A DNA stretch of 64,000 nucleotides, from the NCBI GenBank assembly GCA_017549805.1, contig JAFYNJ010000004.1, forward strand, positions 1 to 64,000, written 5' to 3'. Made by a program: the position numbers and the translations under genes. The notes below the pieces were generated by a model. It saw nothing but the letters and a program-made list of their open reading frames with translations, had not been told where the DNA came from and did no database searches. Each line of letters starts with the position of its first letter. Positions within the stretch are counted from its first letter, which is position 1. This stretch comes from Bacteroidales bacterium. Its GTDB lineage: Bacteria > Bacteroidota > Bacteroidia > Bacteroidales > F082. This document shows positions 7,495-16,410 of the stretch, piece after piece.

Positions 7495-9087
7495 ATGAAT
7501 ATCAAGCTATTATTATCTAACATATTGTTGCTTGCGACATTGGTCGCCAGCGCCCAGCAACCCCAATCAAAAGCTCAACTCAATGCCCAGAAATTTGCCA
7601 CTACGCTCTATTTGATCGACAATTTCTATGTGGATACGGTAAATTCAGAAAAAGTGGTGGAAGACGCCATCGTGGCCGCTTTGAGGGAATTGGATCCCCA
7701 CTCCGCCTACATCTCCAAGAAAGACGTGGAGAAAGCCAACGAGCCTCTAGTAGGCAGCTTCGAGGGTATCGGCGTGACTTTCCAACTCATCCGCGACACC
7801 ATCACCGTCATCGGCCCCACTCCTGGCGGTCCCTCCGAGAAAGTCGGCATCATGGCGGGCGACCAATTCATCAAGATTGACGGAGAAAATGCTTTCGGAA
7901 AGAAAATCGATAATGAATATGTGCAGAAACACCTGCGCGGCAAGAAAGGCACCAAGGTGACCGTCAGTGTCAAACGCGGCAGAGACAAGGAACTGATGGA
8001 TTTCGAGATCATCCGCGACAAGATCCCGTTGAACAGCATCAACGCTGCATTCATGATGGAAAAGCATGTGGGTTACATCAAGTTGGACCGTTTTGCACAG
8101 GATTCCGACAAAGAATTCAAGAACGCCATGGAAAAGCTGCAAGCCCAAGGAATGAAGTCGTTGATCTTGGATCTGCGTAGCAACTCAGGTGGTTATCTCA
8201 ACACCGCCATCGAGATGGTGGACGAGTTCCTCGACGCCAACCAGTTGATCGTCTATACCGAAGGCTTGAACTCAAAACGCCAGGAATGGCGCAGTTCCGA
8301 AAAGGGCGCATACACCGATGGCAAACTTGTTGTGCTCATTGACGAGGGATCGGCTTCGGCCAGCGAAATTCTTTCGGGAGCGGTACAAGATCACGACCGT
8401 GGCGTGTTGATTGGACGCCGTTCTTTCGGCAAGGGATTGGTGCAACGCCCCTTCAACCTGCCCGACGGCGCCGTCATCCGACTCACCACCGCCCGTTACC
8501 ACACCCCCACGGGACGGTGCATCCAGCGGCCTTACGAAGGTGGAGCGGAGGACTATTATAAGGAAATGACCAAACGACTGGAACACGGCGAGTATTACCA
8601 TGCCGACAGCATCCATTTCCCCGACTCCTTGAAATATAAGACCGACAAGGGACGCATCGTGTACGGTGGTGGCGGCATCATGCCCGACATTTTCATGCCT
8701 GTGGACACCAGCTACAACAGCAAACTTTACACGAACCTTGTGAGAAAGGGCGTCTTCAACAAATACACCGTTGACTATGCCATGGCCCACCGCGACCAGG
8801 TCAAGGCCGAATACAAAGAATTCAGCCAGTTCAACAAGAAATTCCAAGTGACCGAGGCCATGGTTGGCGAAATCAAGAAACTGGCCGAAACGGAAAAAGT
8901 CAAATGGAACGAAGAGGAATACCGCCGTTCGGAGAAATACATCAAGTTGCAGGTCAAAGCCTTAATCGCTAGAAATATTTGGGAAACGCAGCAATATTAT
9001 GAAGTTACCCTGAAAGAAGACCCCACCATCAAGAAGGCCCTTGAGGTGATTGGCAACGACAGGGAATATCATAAATTGCTTAACTAA
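7495..9087 (+). CDS. ctpA: C-terminal processing protease, S41A (CtpA-like)
   Basis: Periplasmic serine protease of 530 aa. A signal peptide (about 1-20, ends ASAQQ) is followed by an N-terminal helical region, a PDZ domain (about 90-170, GIGVTF through VKRGR) and the S41 catalytic core. The Ser/Lys dyad is in place: Ser in DEGSASASEILSGA and Lys in GRRSFGKGLVQ. A C-terminal extension of about 150 residues follows. Bacteroidota encode several such Ctp proteins that trim envelope proteins; the substrate here is unknown. It ends the operon and is followed by a terminator. Confidence 0.93.
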   Translation: MNIKLLLSNILLLATLVASAQQPQSKAQLNAQKFATTLYLIDNFYVDTVNSEKVVEDAIVAALRELDPHSAYISKKDVEKANEPLVGSFEGIGVTFQLIRDTITVIGPTPGGPSEKVGIMAGDQFIKIDGENAFGKKIDNEYVQKHLRGKKGTKVTVSVKRGRDKELMDFEIIRDKIPLNSINAAFMMEKHVGYIKLDRFAQDSDKEFKNAMEKLQAQGMKSLILDLRSNSGGYLNTAIEMVDEFLDANQLIVYTEGLNSKRQEWRSSEKGAYTDGKLVVLIDEGSASASEILSGAVQDHDRGVLIGRRSFGKGLVQRPFNLPDGAVIRLTTARYHTPTGRCIQRPYEGGAEDYYKEMTKRLEHGEYYHADSIHFPDSLKYKTDKGRIVYGGGGIMPDIFMPVDTSYNSKLYTNLVRKGVFNKYTVDYAMAHRDQVKAEYKEFSQFNKKFQVTEAMVGEIKKLAETEKVKWNEEEYRRSEKYIKLQVKALIARNIWETQQYYEVTLKEDPTIKKALEVIGNDREYHKLLN

Positions 9088-9115
9088 TTTTCAGAACATT
9101 AATTATTTTTAATTT

Positions 9116-9144
9116 AAAAAGTAGGGATTATTCCTTACTTTTTT
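9116..9144 (+). terminator. Rho-independent terminator after ctpA
   Basis: AAAAAGTAGGGA (9116-9127) pairs with TTCCTTACTTTTT (9131-9143) with one G-T wobble and a T-rich 3' arm. It insulates the gingipain genes from the upstream operon. Confidence 0.8.
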
Positions 9145-9157
9145 CGGTTTTATTTTG

Positions 9158-9165
9158 TACCTTTG
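9158..9165 (+). promoter_or_regulatory. Promoter -7 box for the gingipain K/R operon
   Basis: TACCTTTG, predicting a leader of about 70 bases before the ATG at 9244. An in-frame GTG/ATG reading from 9163 would start inside the promoter, so it was not used. Confidence 0.75.
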
Positions 9166-9243
9166 TGGGCTCGTTTTGAGATTTCAATATTCATTTTTAT
9201 AAAACAATCAAATATAATTATAAATCTAACATCAACAACAAAA

Positions 9244-12200
9244 ATGAAAAGAGCAAGTTTACTTTTCTCTGCATTCCTTCTGATTGGAATGCTGTTCAGC
9301 GCTCAAGTGATGGCTCAAGGCCGCATCAACTTGAATGCCGCTAAAACAACTCAAGAATGCAGAAACGCCACCCTTGGCAGCCTTTCCGCATCATTCTCCT
9401 ACGATGCTATTGAAAGCACGGAGGTTACCACCGAAAAAGGAGTGTTCTCCATCATCACCATGGGCAACTCACTGGCCGCCGGTAATATCGGCGAACCCCA
9501 AGTGCCTGTTACCCGCGAACTCATCGCTGTTCCTTTCGGTGCAACCCCAGTGGTGACCGTCAAGAACTACACGGTGGAAGAATACAATCTTGCCGACTTC
9601 GGCATCAACAGGCTCTATCCCCAACAGCCTTCCGTCAGAAAGGACGAAAAAGACGTGAAGTTCGCCTACAATGAAGCCGCTTACGCAACCAAAGGCTACG
9701 ACGAGAGTCGCCCCATCGCTGAAGTGACCGTCATGGGTACCATGCGTGGCATCCAGATCGGAGCCTTGCAGCTCAACACCCTGAGATATGACGCTTCAGC
9801 CAACAAGGTTCTCGTTTATAACAATGTTGAAGTGGAAGTCGAATTCAAGAATGCCGACCTCGCTCTCACCGAAAAGACCTTGGTCAACACCTACAGCCCT
9901 TACTTCAGGACGGTGTACGCCTCCTTGTTCAACGACAGGGCCATCAACGACGTTTACGACGATCACCCGGACCTTTGGGCCGTTCCAGTAAAGGTTTTGG
10001 TTATTGCCAATCGTATGTTTGAGGATGCCATGCAGCCTTGGATCACTTGGAAGACCGAAAGAGGCTTCTACATGGATGTCAACTACACTGACCAGATCGG
10101 CACCAGCGCCAACGCCATCAAGACCTTCATCACTGACAAGTACAACGAAGGCGTAGCCAATGGCCAAACTCCCTCATTCCTCATCATTGTCGGTGACAAT
10201 GCTCAAGTTCCCGCTTCACAAACCGGTTCCGCTTCACACTGCGTGACTGACCTTTACTACTACGCTGTGGCTGGTGGTTCCAGCGATTATTTCGCCGACA
10301 TGTTCCACAGCCGCTTCACTTGCGAGTCCGTCGATGAATTCATTACCGTCCGCGACAAAGGCTTGATGTATGAGCAATACACCATGCCCGATCCTTCCTA
10401 TCTGAGCAACGTTCTGTTGATTGCCGGTTGGGACTCCTCATGGAATCCGAGAATTGGCAAGCCCACCATCCAATACGCTACCAACTACTATTACAACGCT
10501 GATCACGGATTCGCCAATGTTTACGAATTCTTACAGACTCCTTACAACCAGCCATACGCAAGCCTGAGCACTGGCGTCGGCTACGTCAACTACACCGCCC
10601 ACGGCAGCAACACCAGCTGGGCCGACCCGAGCTTCACCAACAGCAACGTCAACGGCTTGACCAACCAGGACAAGTATTTCTGGGCTATGGGCAACTGCTG
10701 CCAAGCTGCCGACTGGGGTATCTCCGGCAAGTGCTTGGGTGAAACCTTCATCACTGCTCCTAACAAAGGTGCCTTTGCCTACATCGGTTCCTGCCCCAGC
10801 TCCTACTGGTATGAAGACTACTACTTTGGCGTAGGTGCAACACATACACAGAATCAAATGCCTTTGTTTGAAAGCTCCACCATGGGTGTTTACGACGCCA
10901 CTTTCCAGGATGACTTCAACAGCTTGTCAGCTGTGACCTTCGTCGGCAACCTTGCTGTCGCTTATGCTCATGCCAATGGTTACGAAGGCAGTGTCTCCGA
11001 CCAATACTACTGGGAATCCTATCACGTCCTCGGCGACGGTTCCATCTGCCCCTACCATGTGAATCCTATTGAGAACACCGTTTCACACATGCCCACCCTG
11101 CCCATCGGCATGGACTTCTATACCGTGGAAGCTGACCCAGGTTCCTACGTTGGCATCTCCAAGGACGGCGTGCTCTATGGCGCTGGCGAAATCGGCGAGA
11201 CTGGTACTGCCGACATCCCGATCGAACCCATCACCTCAGGTGGCAACGTGAAGATCGTGGTGACCCATCCTCAACGTCAACCTTATATTGCTGAAGTTCC
11301 CGCTGCAGCCCTGACAGGTGCTTACGTGGCAGTTGACAACTTTGCCATGAACGTGGATCAAGCCAACTATGGTGAGACCATCGACCTCAACATTACCGTG
11401 AAGAATGTCGGAACCCAAGCCGCTGGCAACCTCGTGGCTACCCTTACAACGGAATGCGAATATGTTGAGATCTTGGCAAACGAAGCTACCGTTACCAGCT
11501 TGGATCCCGACCAGACCTTCACCATGGAAGGCTTCCAATTCAGCGTTGCTGAGAACGTTCCCGACAAGACCAAGGCTCAGTTCTTCGTCACCGTAACCGA
11601 CGGAACCGACACCTGGGAAAGCAAGATCAACATTGAGCTCCACGCTCCCGTCCTCGCCTTCGAATCCATCGAAAAAGACGACACCAACCTTTCCCTTACC
11701 TTCAAGAATACGGGTACCGCTCCTTTCTACGGCGGCACACTGAACATCTTCAGCAGCTCCACCAACTTGACCTTCGAGGAAACCTCCATTGTTTTCGAGG
11801 ATGTCGTTGAAGGCGGCGCCACCGTCACCCTGAACGTTCCTTATACCGTTGATGAAACTGTCGAACCCGGAACCACCTTCGAAGTTGCCTACTACTTGGC
11901 CACTGGTATCTTGTCACTCTCCGGCGAGTATGTATTCTCATACGGTGCCATCATGGAAGACTTTGAGTCGGGATCATTCAGCTCCGACTGGACCTTCAGC
12001 CAAACCAACGCTTGGACAATCGTCGATGGCGGCGTCAAAGGCACAAAATGTGCAAAATCAATGAACGAAGGCATTCACTCTTCAGACTATTCAATGACAT
12101 TGACCGTCGAAGTCCTGGCAGCAGGCGAATTGACCTTCAAGTACACTGTCTCATCCGAGAACAATTACGACAAGCTCTTCTTCTACATGGACAACCAACA

Positions 12201-12858
12201 GAAGGGCAATTGGTCAGGTTTTGTTGATTGGACGGAATTCTCGCAACCCGTGACCGTGGGCACCCACACCTTCAAGTGGGAATACCACAAGGACAGCTCC
12301 GTGAGCAGCGGCGACGACTGCGCCAAGGTTGACGACATCAAGTTCCCGCCTGTCAATGTCGTTTCCTTCCTGAATCCTGTGAGAGAACTTTCCGCCGAGG
12401 TTGACGACGCCACTGTCACCCTTACTTGGTTGGACAACAGTGATGCTTCAAGCTATGTGGTCATGCGTGACGGCGAAGAAATCGCTACGGTTTCCGAATC
12501 CACCTTCAGCGAGGTTGTTGACTACGGCAGCTACGAATACTGCGTCATCTGCAAAAATGATGCAGGAGCCCTTTCATCACCTGCATTCGTCTCCGTTTTG
12601 GTTGAAGATTTCACCGGTGTGGAAGAAAACGCTTTGTCCATCGAAGTCTATCCCAACCCTGTCAACGACATGCTGTACCTCAACAGCAATGCTGAATACA
12701 CCTACGCCTTGTATAACAGCATGGGTCAGGAAATGGCCAAGGGCAACGCCCATGGTTCACATCGGATCAGCGTCAATGGTTTGACCAATGGCATCTACAT
12801 CCTGCGTATTACCAATGGCAACCAGACCAAGGTCCAAAAGATCATCGTTGAAAAATAA
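9244..12858 (+). CDS. Gingipain K-like C25 cysteine protease, T9SS cargo
   Basis: Secreted cysteine endopeptidase of 1204 aa, predicted Lys-specific. Layout: signal peptide about 1-25; prodomain about 26-232; catalytic domain about 236-600; Ig-like domain about 620-690 (GSYVGISKDGVLYG, as in Kgp); CARDB-like domains to about 880; cleaved-adhesin-like domain about 903-1035 (DFESGSFSSDW); Fn3 about 1045-1115; T9SS sorting domain about 1130-1204 (YPNPVND to the end). Residues that align with Kgp D388/H444/C477 are D397, H453 (TAHGS) and C486 (GNCC), with identical spacing. D525 (YWYEDYYF) aligns with the Kgp S1 residue D516, and K133 with prodomain K129. The only basic residue close to the pro/mature junction is R232. 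It is first gene of an operon with the Arg-gingipain-like gene 14 bases downstream. Confidence 0.95.
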   Translation: MKRASLLFSAFLLIGMLFSAQVMAQGRINLNAAKTTQECRNATLGSLSASFSYDAIESTEVTTEKGVFSIITMGNSLAAGNIGEPQVPVTRELIAVPFGATPVVTVKNYTVEEYNLADFGINRLYPQQPSVRKDEKDVKFAYNEAAYATKGYDESRPIAEVTVMGTMRGIQIGALQLNTLRYDASANKVLVYNNVEVEVEFKNADLALTEKTLVNTYSPYFRTVYASLFNDRAINDVYDDHPDLWAVPVKVLVIANRMFEDAMQPWITWKTERGFYMDVNYTDQIGTSANAIKTFITDKYNEGVANGQTPSFLIIVGDNAQVPASQTGSASHCVTDLYYYAVAGGSSDYFADMFHSRFTCESVDEFITVRDKGLMYEQYTMPDPSYLSNVLLIAGWDSSWNPRIGKPTIQYATNYYYNADHGFANVYEFLQTPYNQPYASLSTGVGYVNYTAHGSNTSWADPSFTNSNVNGLTNQDKYFWAMGNCCQAADWGISGKCLGETFITAPNKGAFAYIGSCPSSYWYEDYYFGVGATHTQNQMPLFESSTMGVYDATFQDDFNSLSAVTFVGNLAVAYAHANGYEGSVSDQYYWESYHVLGDGSICPYHVNPIENTVSHMPTLPIGMDFYTVEADPGSYVGISKDGVLYGAGEIGETGTADIPIEPITSGGNVKIVVTHPQRQPYIAEVPAAALTGAYVAVDNFAMNVDQANYGETIDLNITVKNVGTQAAGNLVATLTTECEYVEILANEATVTSLDPDQTFTMEGFQFSVAENVPDKTKAQFFVTVTDGTDTWESKINIELHAPVLAFESIEKDDTNLSLTFKNTGTAPFYGGTLNIFSSSTNLTFEETSIVFEDVVEGGATVTLNVPYTVDETVEPGTTFEVAYYLATGILSLSGEYVFSYGAIMEDFESGSFSSDWTFSQTNAWTIVDGGVKGTKCAKSMNEGIHSSDYSMTLTVEVLAAGELTFKYTVSSENNYDKLFFYMDNQQKGNWSGFVDWTEFSQPVTVGTHTFKWEYHKDSSVSSGDDCAKVDDIKFPPVNVVSFLNPVRELSAEVDDATVTLTWLDNSDASSYVVMRDGEEIATVSESTFSEVVDYGSYEYCVICKNDAGALSSPAFVSVLVEDFTGVEENALSIEVYPNPVNDMLYLNSNAEYTYALYNSMGQEMAKGNAHGSHRISVNGLTNGIYILRITNGNQTKVQKIIVEK

Positions 12859-12872
12859 CAATTGATTTCTCA

Positions 12873-15800
12873 ATGAAAAAAACCGTTTTATTACTGTTAT
12901 CGATATTGCTCATCGGTGGAGCCTTTGCACAAAAGGCTCCCTCGACGAAGCTGATCTCCAGCTCCGAAGAGCGTATCGTGGTCAACTTCCAGCTCAACGG
13001 CTTCAACACCGTGCGTGTGCAAACCCCTCAAGGCGACCAGTTCACCGTGAGCGTCCCCAAGATGGCTGCCATGCTTGAGGCTGGATCTCCCGACCTGCCA
13101 TCCTTCCCTATCCCGACCATCATCGGCGATAGAGCGGAAATGACCGTCAACGTCATCGATGCACAATACAGGGATTACTCCAACATGGCAATTGCTCCTT
13201 CCAAAGGTAGCATTAGCCGTCAGGTCAACCCCAACGACGTGCCTTACACTTACGGCGACATGTATCAACAGAACGCCTTCTGGCCTGCCACTCAGGCACA
13301 TCTCGAAAAACCCTACATTTTGAGAGATTTCCGCGGCCAGAACATCATGGTCCAGCCTTTTGCCTACAACCCTGTCACCAAGACGCTGCGCGTGTATGAA
13401 AGCCTGACCATCGAGATGACCAAGGTGAGCGACAACGGCGCCAACCAGAAAAACGCACGCAAGAGCAATACCATCAAGATCGATCCCGAAAACAAGGCTC
13501 AGTATGGACGTCGTTTCATCAATTTCGGTGAGACAGGTGCCAAGTACATCTTTGACGAGGACTTCGGTGAAATGCTCATCATCTGCACAGATGCCTATAT
13601 GGACAATCTGCAGCCATTAGTGGACTGGAAGAACCAATCGGGTCGCCCAACCACAATGGTAAGCCTTTCCACAGTCGGTGGGAATAACATCGAAAGCATC
13701 AAGAGTTACGTCAGCAACCTTTATAACGACCCCACCCACAACCTTGAGTACGTGCTTCTCGTTGGTGAATACAACGATATCACACCTAAAAACTTAGGAT
13801 ATGGTTCCGGTGGTACCGTGTTTTCCGACAATTACATTGGAAAACTGGAAGGCAATGACGACTATCTGGAGGTCTTGGTCGGCCGTCTCTCGGTGGCAAA
13901 TGCTGCCGATGCAGATGTGCAAGTCAACAAGATCATCTATTTTGAGCGCGATGTCCAAGAAGGTGCTACTTGGTGTGAAAAGGGTTTGGGTATTGGCGCT
14001 ATCGGTGCGGGTAGCGGTCACTATGGCGAGGACGACTATCAGCACATCGACTTGATTCGCGACACCCTCTTGCACTACACCTACACGACAGTCACAGACC
14101 TTCACCAGGGTGGCGGTGCAAGCGTTTCCTCCATCAGCAACACCATCAACCAAGGCGTCAGCATCATCAACTACTGCAACCACGGTTCAGAGACCACTTG
14201 GGGTGTTGCCAACTACAGCACGAGCGACATTGCCGCTTTGACTAATGACGAAATGTTGCCTATTGTTTGGTCAGTGGCTTGCTTGAATGGCAAGTTCGAC
14301 GTGGGCACATGCTTCGCTGAAGCATGGCTTCGTGCTACGAACAACGCAACAAACGCTCCTACGGGTGCCGTAGGTGGCATGTTCTCATTTGTTTCACAGC
14401 CTTGGCAACCGCCCATGTACGGTCAGGACGAAATGGTTGACATCTTGACGGAATGGCACAGCGCCGACCAATTCAACCACACTTTCGGCGGTGCTTCGTT
14501 GAACGGAAGCATGTATGTCCTTGACATGGCTCCAAATGATTCATATCAAACATTCAATGCATGGATTCTTTTCGGTGACCCATCGATGATGTTGAGAACT
14601 GCCAACCCAACCAACATGAATGTCACTATGAATCCCTCCGTGCTGATGATTGGCATGAACACCCTTGAAGTGTCAGCTGACAACACCGCTTATGGTATCG
14701 CCACTTTGTCGAATGCCGAAGGCATTATCGCAACAGCTAAGATCATCGACGGATCGGCCACGCTGGCATTCCCTGCTTTGAGCAACGTCGAGACCCTCAC
14801 CCTCACCGTGATGGGTTTCAACAAGGTTACCGAGATTGTTTCAATGGATGTTCTGCCTGCTGAAGGCGCTTTCGTTTCCGTTGATTCCTTTACCCCAGGC
14901 AACGTCCCCGTCAACGAGGAACAGCTGATGTCCATCACCTTCAAGAATGTTGGTGTTGACCCGACTTCAGGCACAACGAATGTTGTCCTTTCAAGCACCG
15001 ACAACAACATCACTTTCTCTGACAACGAAGGCTCATTCGGTGTTCTCGCCGCTGACGAAATGATTACCTTGACAGATGAATTTGCATTTACCGTTGCAGC
15101 CGGTGTTCCCGATGGCACCAAGATCCAAATCGATGTTACCTCAACTTGTGGATCCGAGGTTTGGACTGGAAAGGCCAAGATCACCGTGGGTGCTCCTATC
15201 GTTGAGTTCGACAGCTTCGAAGCAATGGGCGGCTATACCCCGGGCGAATCGCAAAACATTGTCGCAAACTTCAAGAACATCGGCCACTACATGGCTACCA
15301 ATGCCGTTGTGAACATTTCATCCTCCAGCGAATACATTAGCTTCGCTTACGAGTCGGTTGCACTTGGAACCATCGACCCCGAAAGCACCGTATCCGCAGT
15401 GTTCAATGTAACCATTTCCGAATCATGCCCTGAAACGGAAGTGATCAGGGTAGCCTTCGAGCTGGTTGCCGACAATGAAGTTGTGGCATTAGGAACCGGC
15501 GTTCTGAAGAACACCTGCAATGTGGTATTCGAGCTCACGGATTCCTGGGGCGACGGATGGAACGGCAACCAATTGGTAGTTAGCTTCGACGACGGCACAC
15601 CGACGCAAAACCTCACCATCCAAGAAGGCAACTCAGCGACCTACACACTTGAAATCGGCATCGGCGTCCATGTGACATTGGGATGGCAAAACGGAAACTA
15701 CACCACCGAGTGTTCCTTCACAGTGTCGTACCAGGATGGCGACCAAATCACCTCTGCCTCTGGCAGCAACTTGGGACCGGCCTATAATTTTGAGTTTGAT

Positions 15801-16328
15801 GTGAACTGCGCTGGTGATCCTGTCATCACGACGAACGACCCCGTCACCGAGTTGGCCTACACGATTGATAGTGTCAACATGACCGTCACCTTGACTTGGG
15901 AAGCTCCTGCCAACAAGGATGCCATCAACTATCTCGTCACCCGCAACGGTGAAGAGTTGGCACAAGTCAAGACAAATGAGTTTACCGACACGGATCCCAC
16001 GGATTATGCAGCCTACTGCGTTATCGCACAGTATCTCTCCGGTAACTCCGAGCCGACATGCCTTGACCCGATCGAGGATCTCCTCGGCGTTGAGGAAAGC
16101 GAAAACAATATCCACATCTATCCCAACCCGGTCAACAGCACCCTGTACATTACAGATGGCAATGCCGAGTTCAGCTATGTCATGTTCAACGGCATGGGCC
16201 AGCAGGTGGCCAAAGGCACTGCCCAAGGCACTGCGACCGTCAATGTCAGCGGCATGAGCAAGGGTGTTTATTTCTTGCGCCTCACTTCAGGATCGCAAGT
16301 AAGCATCCAAAAAGTAGTTGTGGAATAA
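12873..16328 (+). CDS. Gingipain R-like C25 cysteine protease 1, T9SS cargo
   Basis: Secreted cysteine endopeptidase of 1151 aa, predicted Arg-specific. Layout: signal peptide 1-20; Rgp-type prodomain to about 224 (IAPSKGSISR, ILRDFRGQ, YNPVTKTLR); catalytic domain about 225-560; IgSF-like domain about 575-665; two CARDB-like domains; a DSWGDGWNGN domain about 885-985; Fn3-like domain; T9SS sorting domain about 1075-1151. Catalytic H437 (NHGSE) and C470 (VACLNG) keep the Rgp 33-residue spacing. D388 (GEDDYQH) aligns with RgpB S1 Asp163 and prodomain R116 with the inhibitory Arg126. The loop that carries Glu152 in RgpB is one residue shorter and has no Glu. The pro/mature junction reads GAK|Y, with Lys224 where RgpB has Arg. 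It is second gene of the operon. Confidence 0.95.
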   Translation: MKKTVLLLLSILLIGGAFAQKAPSTKLISSSEERIVVNFQLNGFNTVRVQTPQGDQFTVSVPKMAAMLEAGSPDLPSFPIPTIIGDRAEMTVNVIDAQYRDYSNMAIAPSKGSISRQVNPNDVPYTYGDMYQQNAFWPATQAHLEKPYILRDFRGQNIMVQPFAYNPVTKTLRVYESLTIEMTKVSDNGANQKNARKSNTIKIDPENKAQYGRRFINFGETGAKYIFDEDFGEMLIICTDAYMDNLQPLVDWKNQSGRPTTMVSLSTVGGNNIESIKSYVSNLYNDPTHNLEYVLLVGEYNDITPKNLGYGSGGTVFSDNYIGKLEGNDDYLEVLVGRLSVANAADADVQVNKIIYFERDVQEGATWCEKGLGIGAIGAGSGHYGEDDYQHIDLIRDTLLHYTYTTVTDLHQGGGASVSSISNTINQGVSIINYCNHGSETTWGVANYSTSDIAALTNDEMLPIVWSVACLNGKFDVGTCFAEAWLRATNNATNAPTGAVGGMFSFVSQPWQPPMYGQDEMVDILTEWHSADQFNHTFGGASLNGSMYVLDMAPNDSYQTFNAWILFGDPSMMLRTANPTNMNVTMNPSVLMIGMNTLEVSADNTAYGIATLSNAEGIIATAKIIDGSATLAFPALSNVETLTLTVMGFNKVTEIVSMDVLPAEGAFVSVDSFTPGNVPVNEEQLMSITFKNVGVDPTSGTTNVVLSSTDNNITFSDNEGSFGVLAADEMITLTDEFAFTVAAGVPDGTKIQIDVTSTCGSEVWTGKAKITVGAPIVEFDSFEAMGGYTPGESQNIVANFKNIGHYMATNAVVNISSSSEYISFAYESVALGTIDPESTVSAVFNVTISESCPETEVIRVAFELVADNEVVALGTGVLKNTCNVVFELTDSWGDGWNGNQLVVSFDDGTPTQNLTIQEGNSATYTLEIGIGVHVTLGWQNGNYTTECSFTVSYQDGDQITSASGSNLGPAYNFEFDVNCAGDPVITTNDPVTELAYTIDSVNMTVTLTWEAPANKDAINYLVTRNGEELAQVKTNEFTDTDPTDYAAYCVIAQYLSGNSEPTCLDPIEDLLGVEESENNIHIYPNPVNSTLYITDGNAEFSYVMFNGMGQQVAKGTAQGTATVNVSGMSKGVYFLRLTSGSQVSIQKVVVE

Positions 16329-16352
16329 CTTTCAGGTATTTCATTCAATTAC

Positions 16353-16386
16353 AAAAAAATCCCGTCATTACTGACGGGATTTTTTT
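16353..16386 (+). terminator. Strong terminator ending the gingipain K/R operon
   Basis: Perfect stem AAAAAATCCCGTCA / TGACGGGATTTTTT with a 4-base loop. Its last T is the first base of the next promoter box (16386), so termination and re-initiation are abutted. Confidence 0.95.
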
Positions 16387-16393
16387 ATCTTTG
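16386..16393 (+). promoter_or_regulatory. Promoter -7 box for gingipain R-like gene 2
   Basis: TATCTTTG, 18 bases before the ATG at 16411. It gives this gene transcription independent of the first two gingipain genes. Confidence 0.75.
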
Positions 16394-16410
16394 CGACACC
16401 TAATTAAATA

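Noticed and set aside
7495-9087. CtpA-like protease as a dedicated maturation protease of the gingipains
   Set aside because: A terminator and a new promoter separate them, and S41 proteases of this kind are general envelope enzymes; adjacency alone is not support.
9163-9243. 27-residue N-terminal extension of the K-type gingipain
   Set aside because: It would start inside the promoter box. The signal peptide begins at the ATG at 9244.
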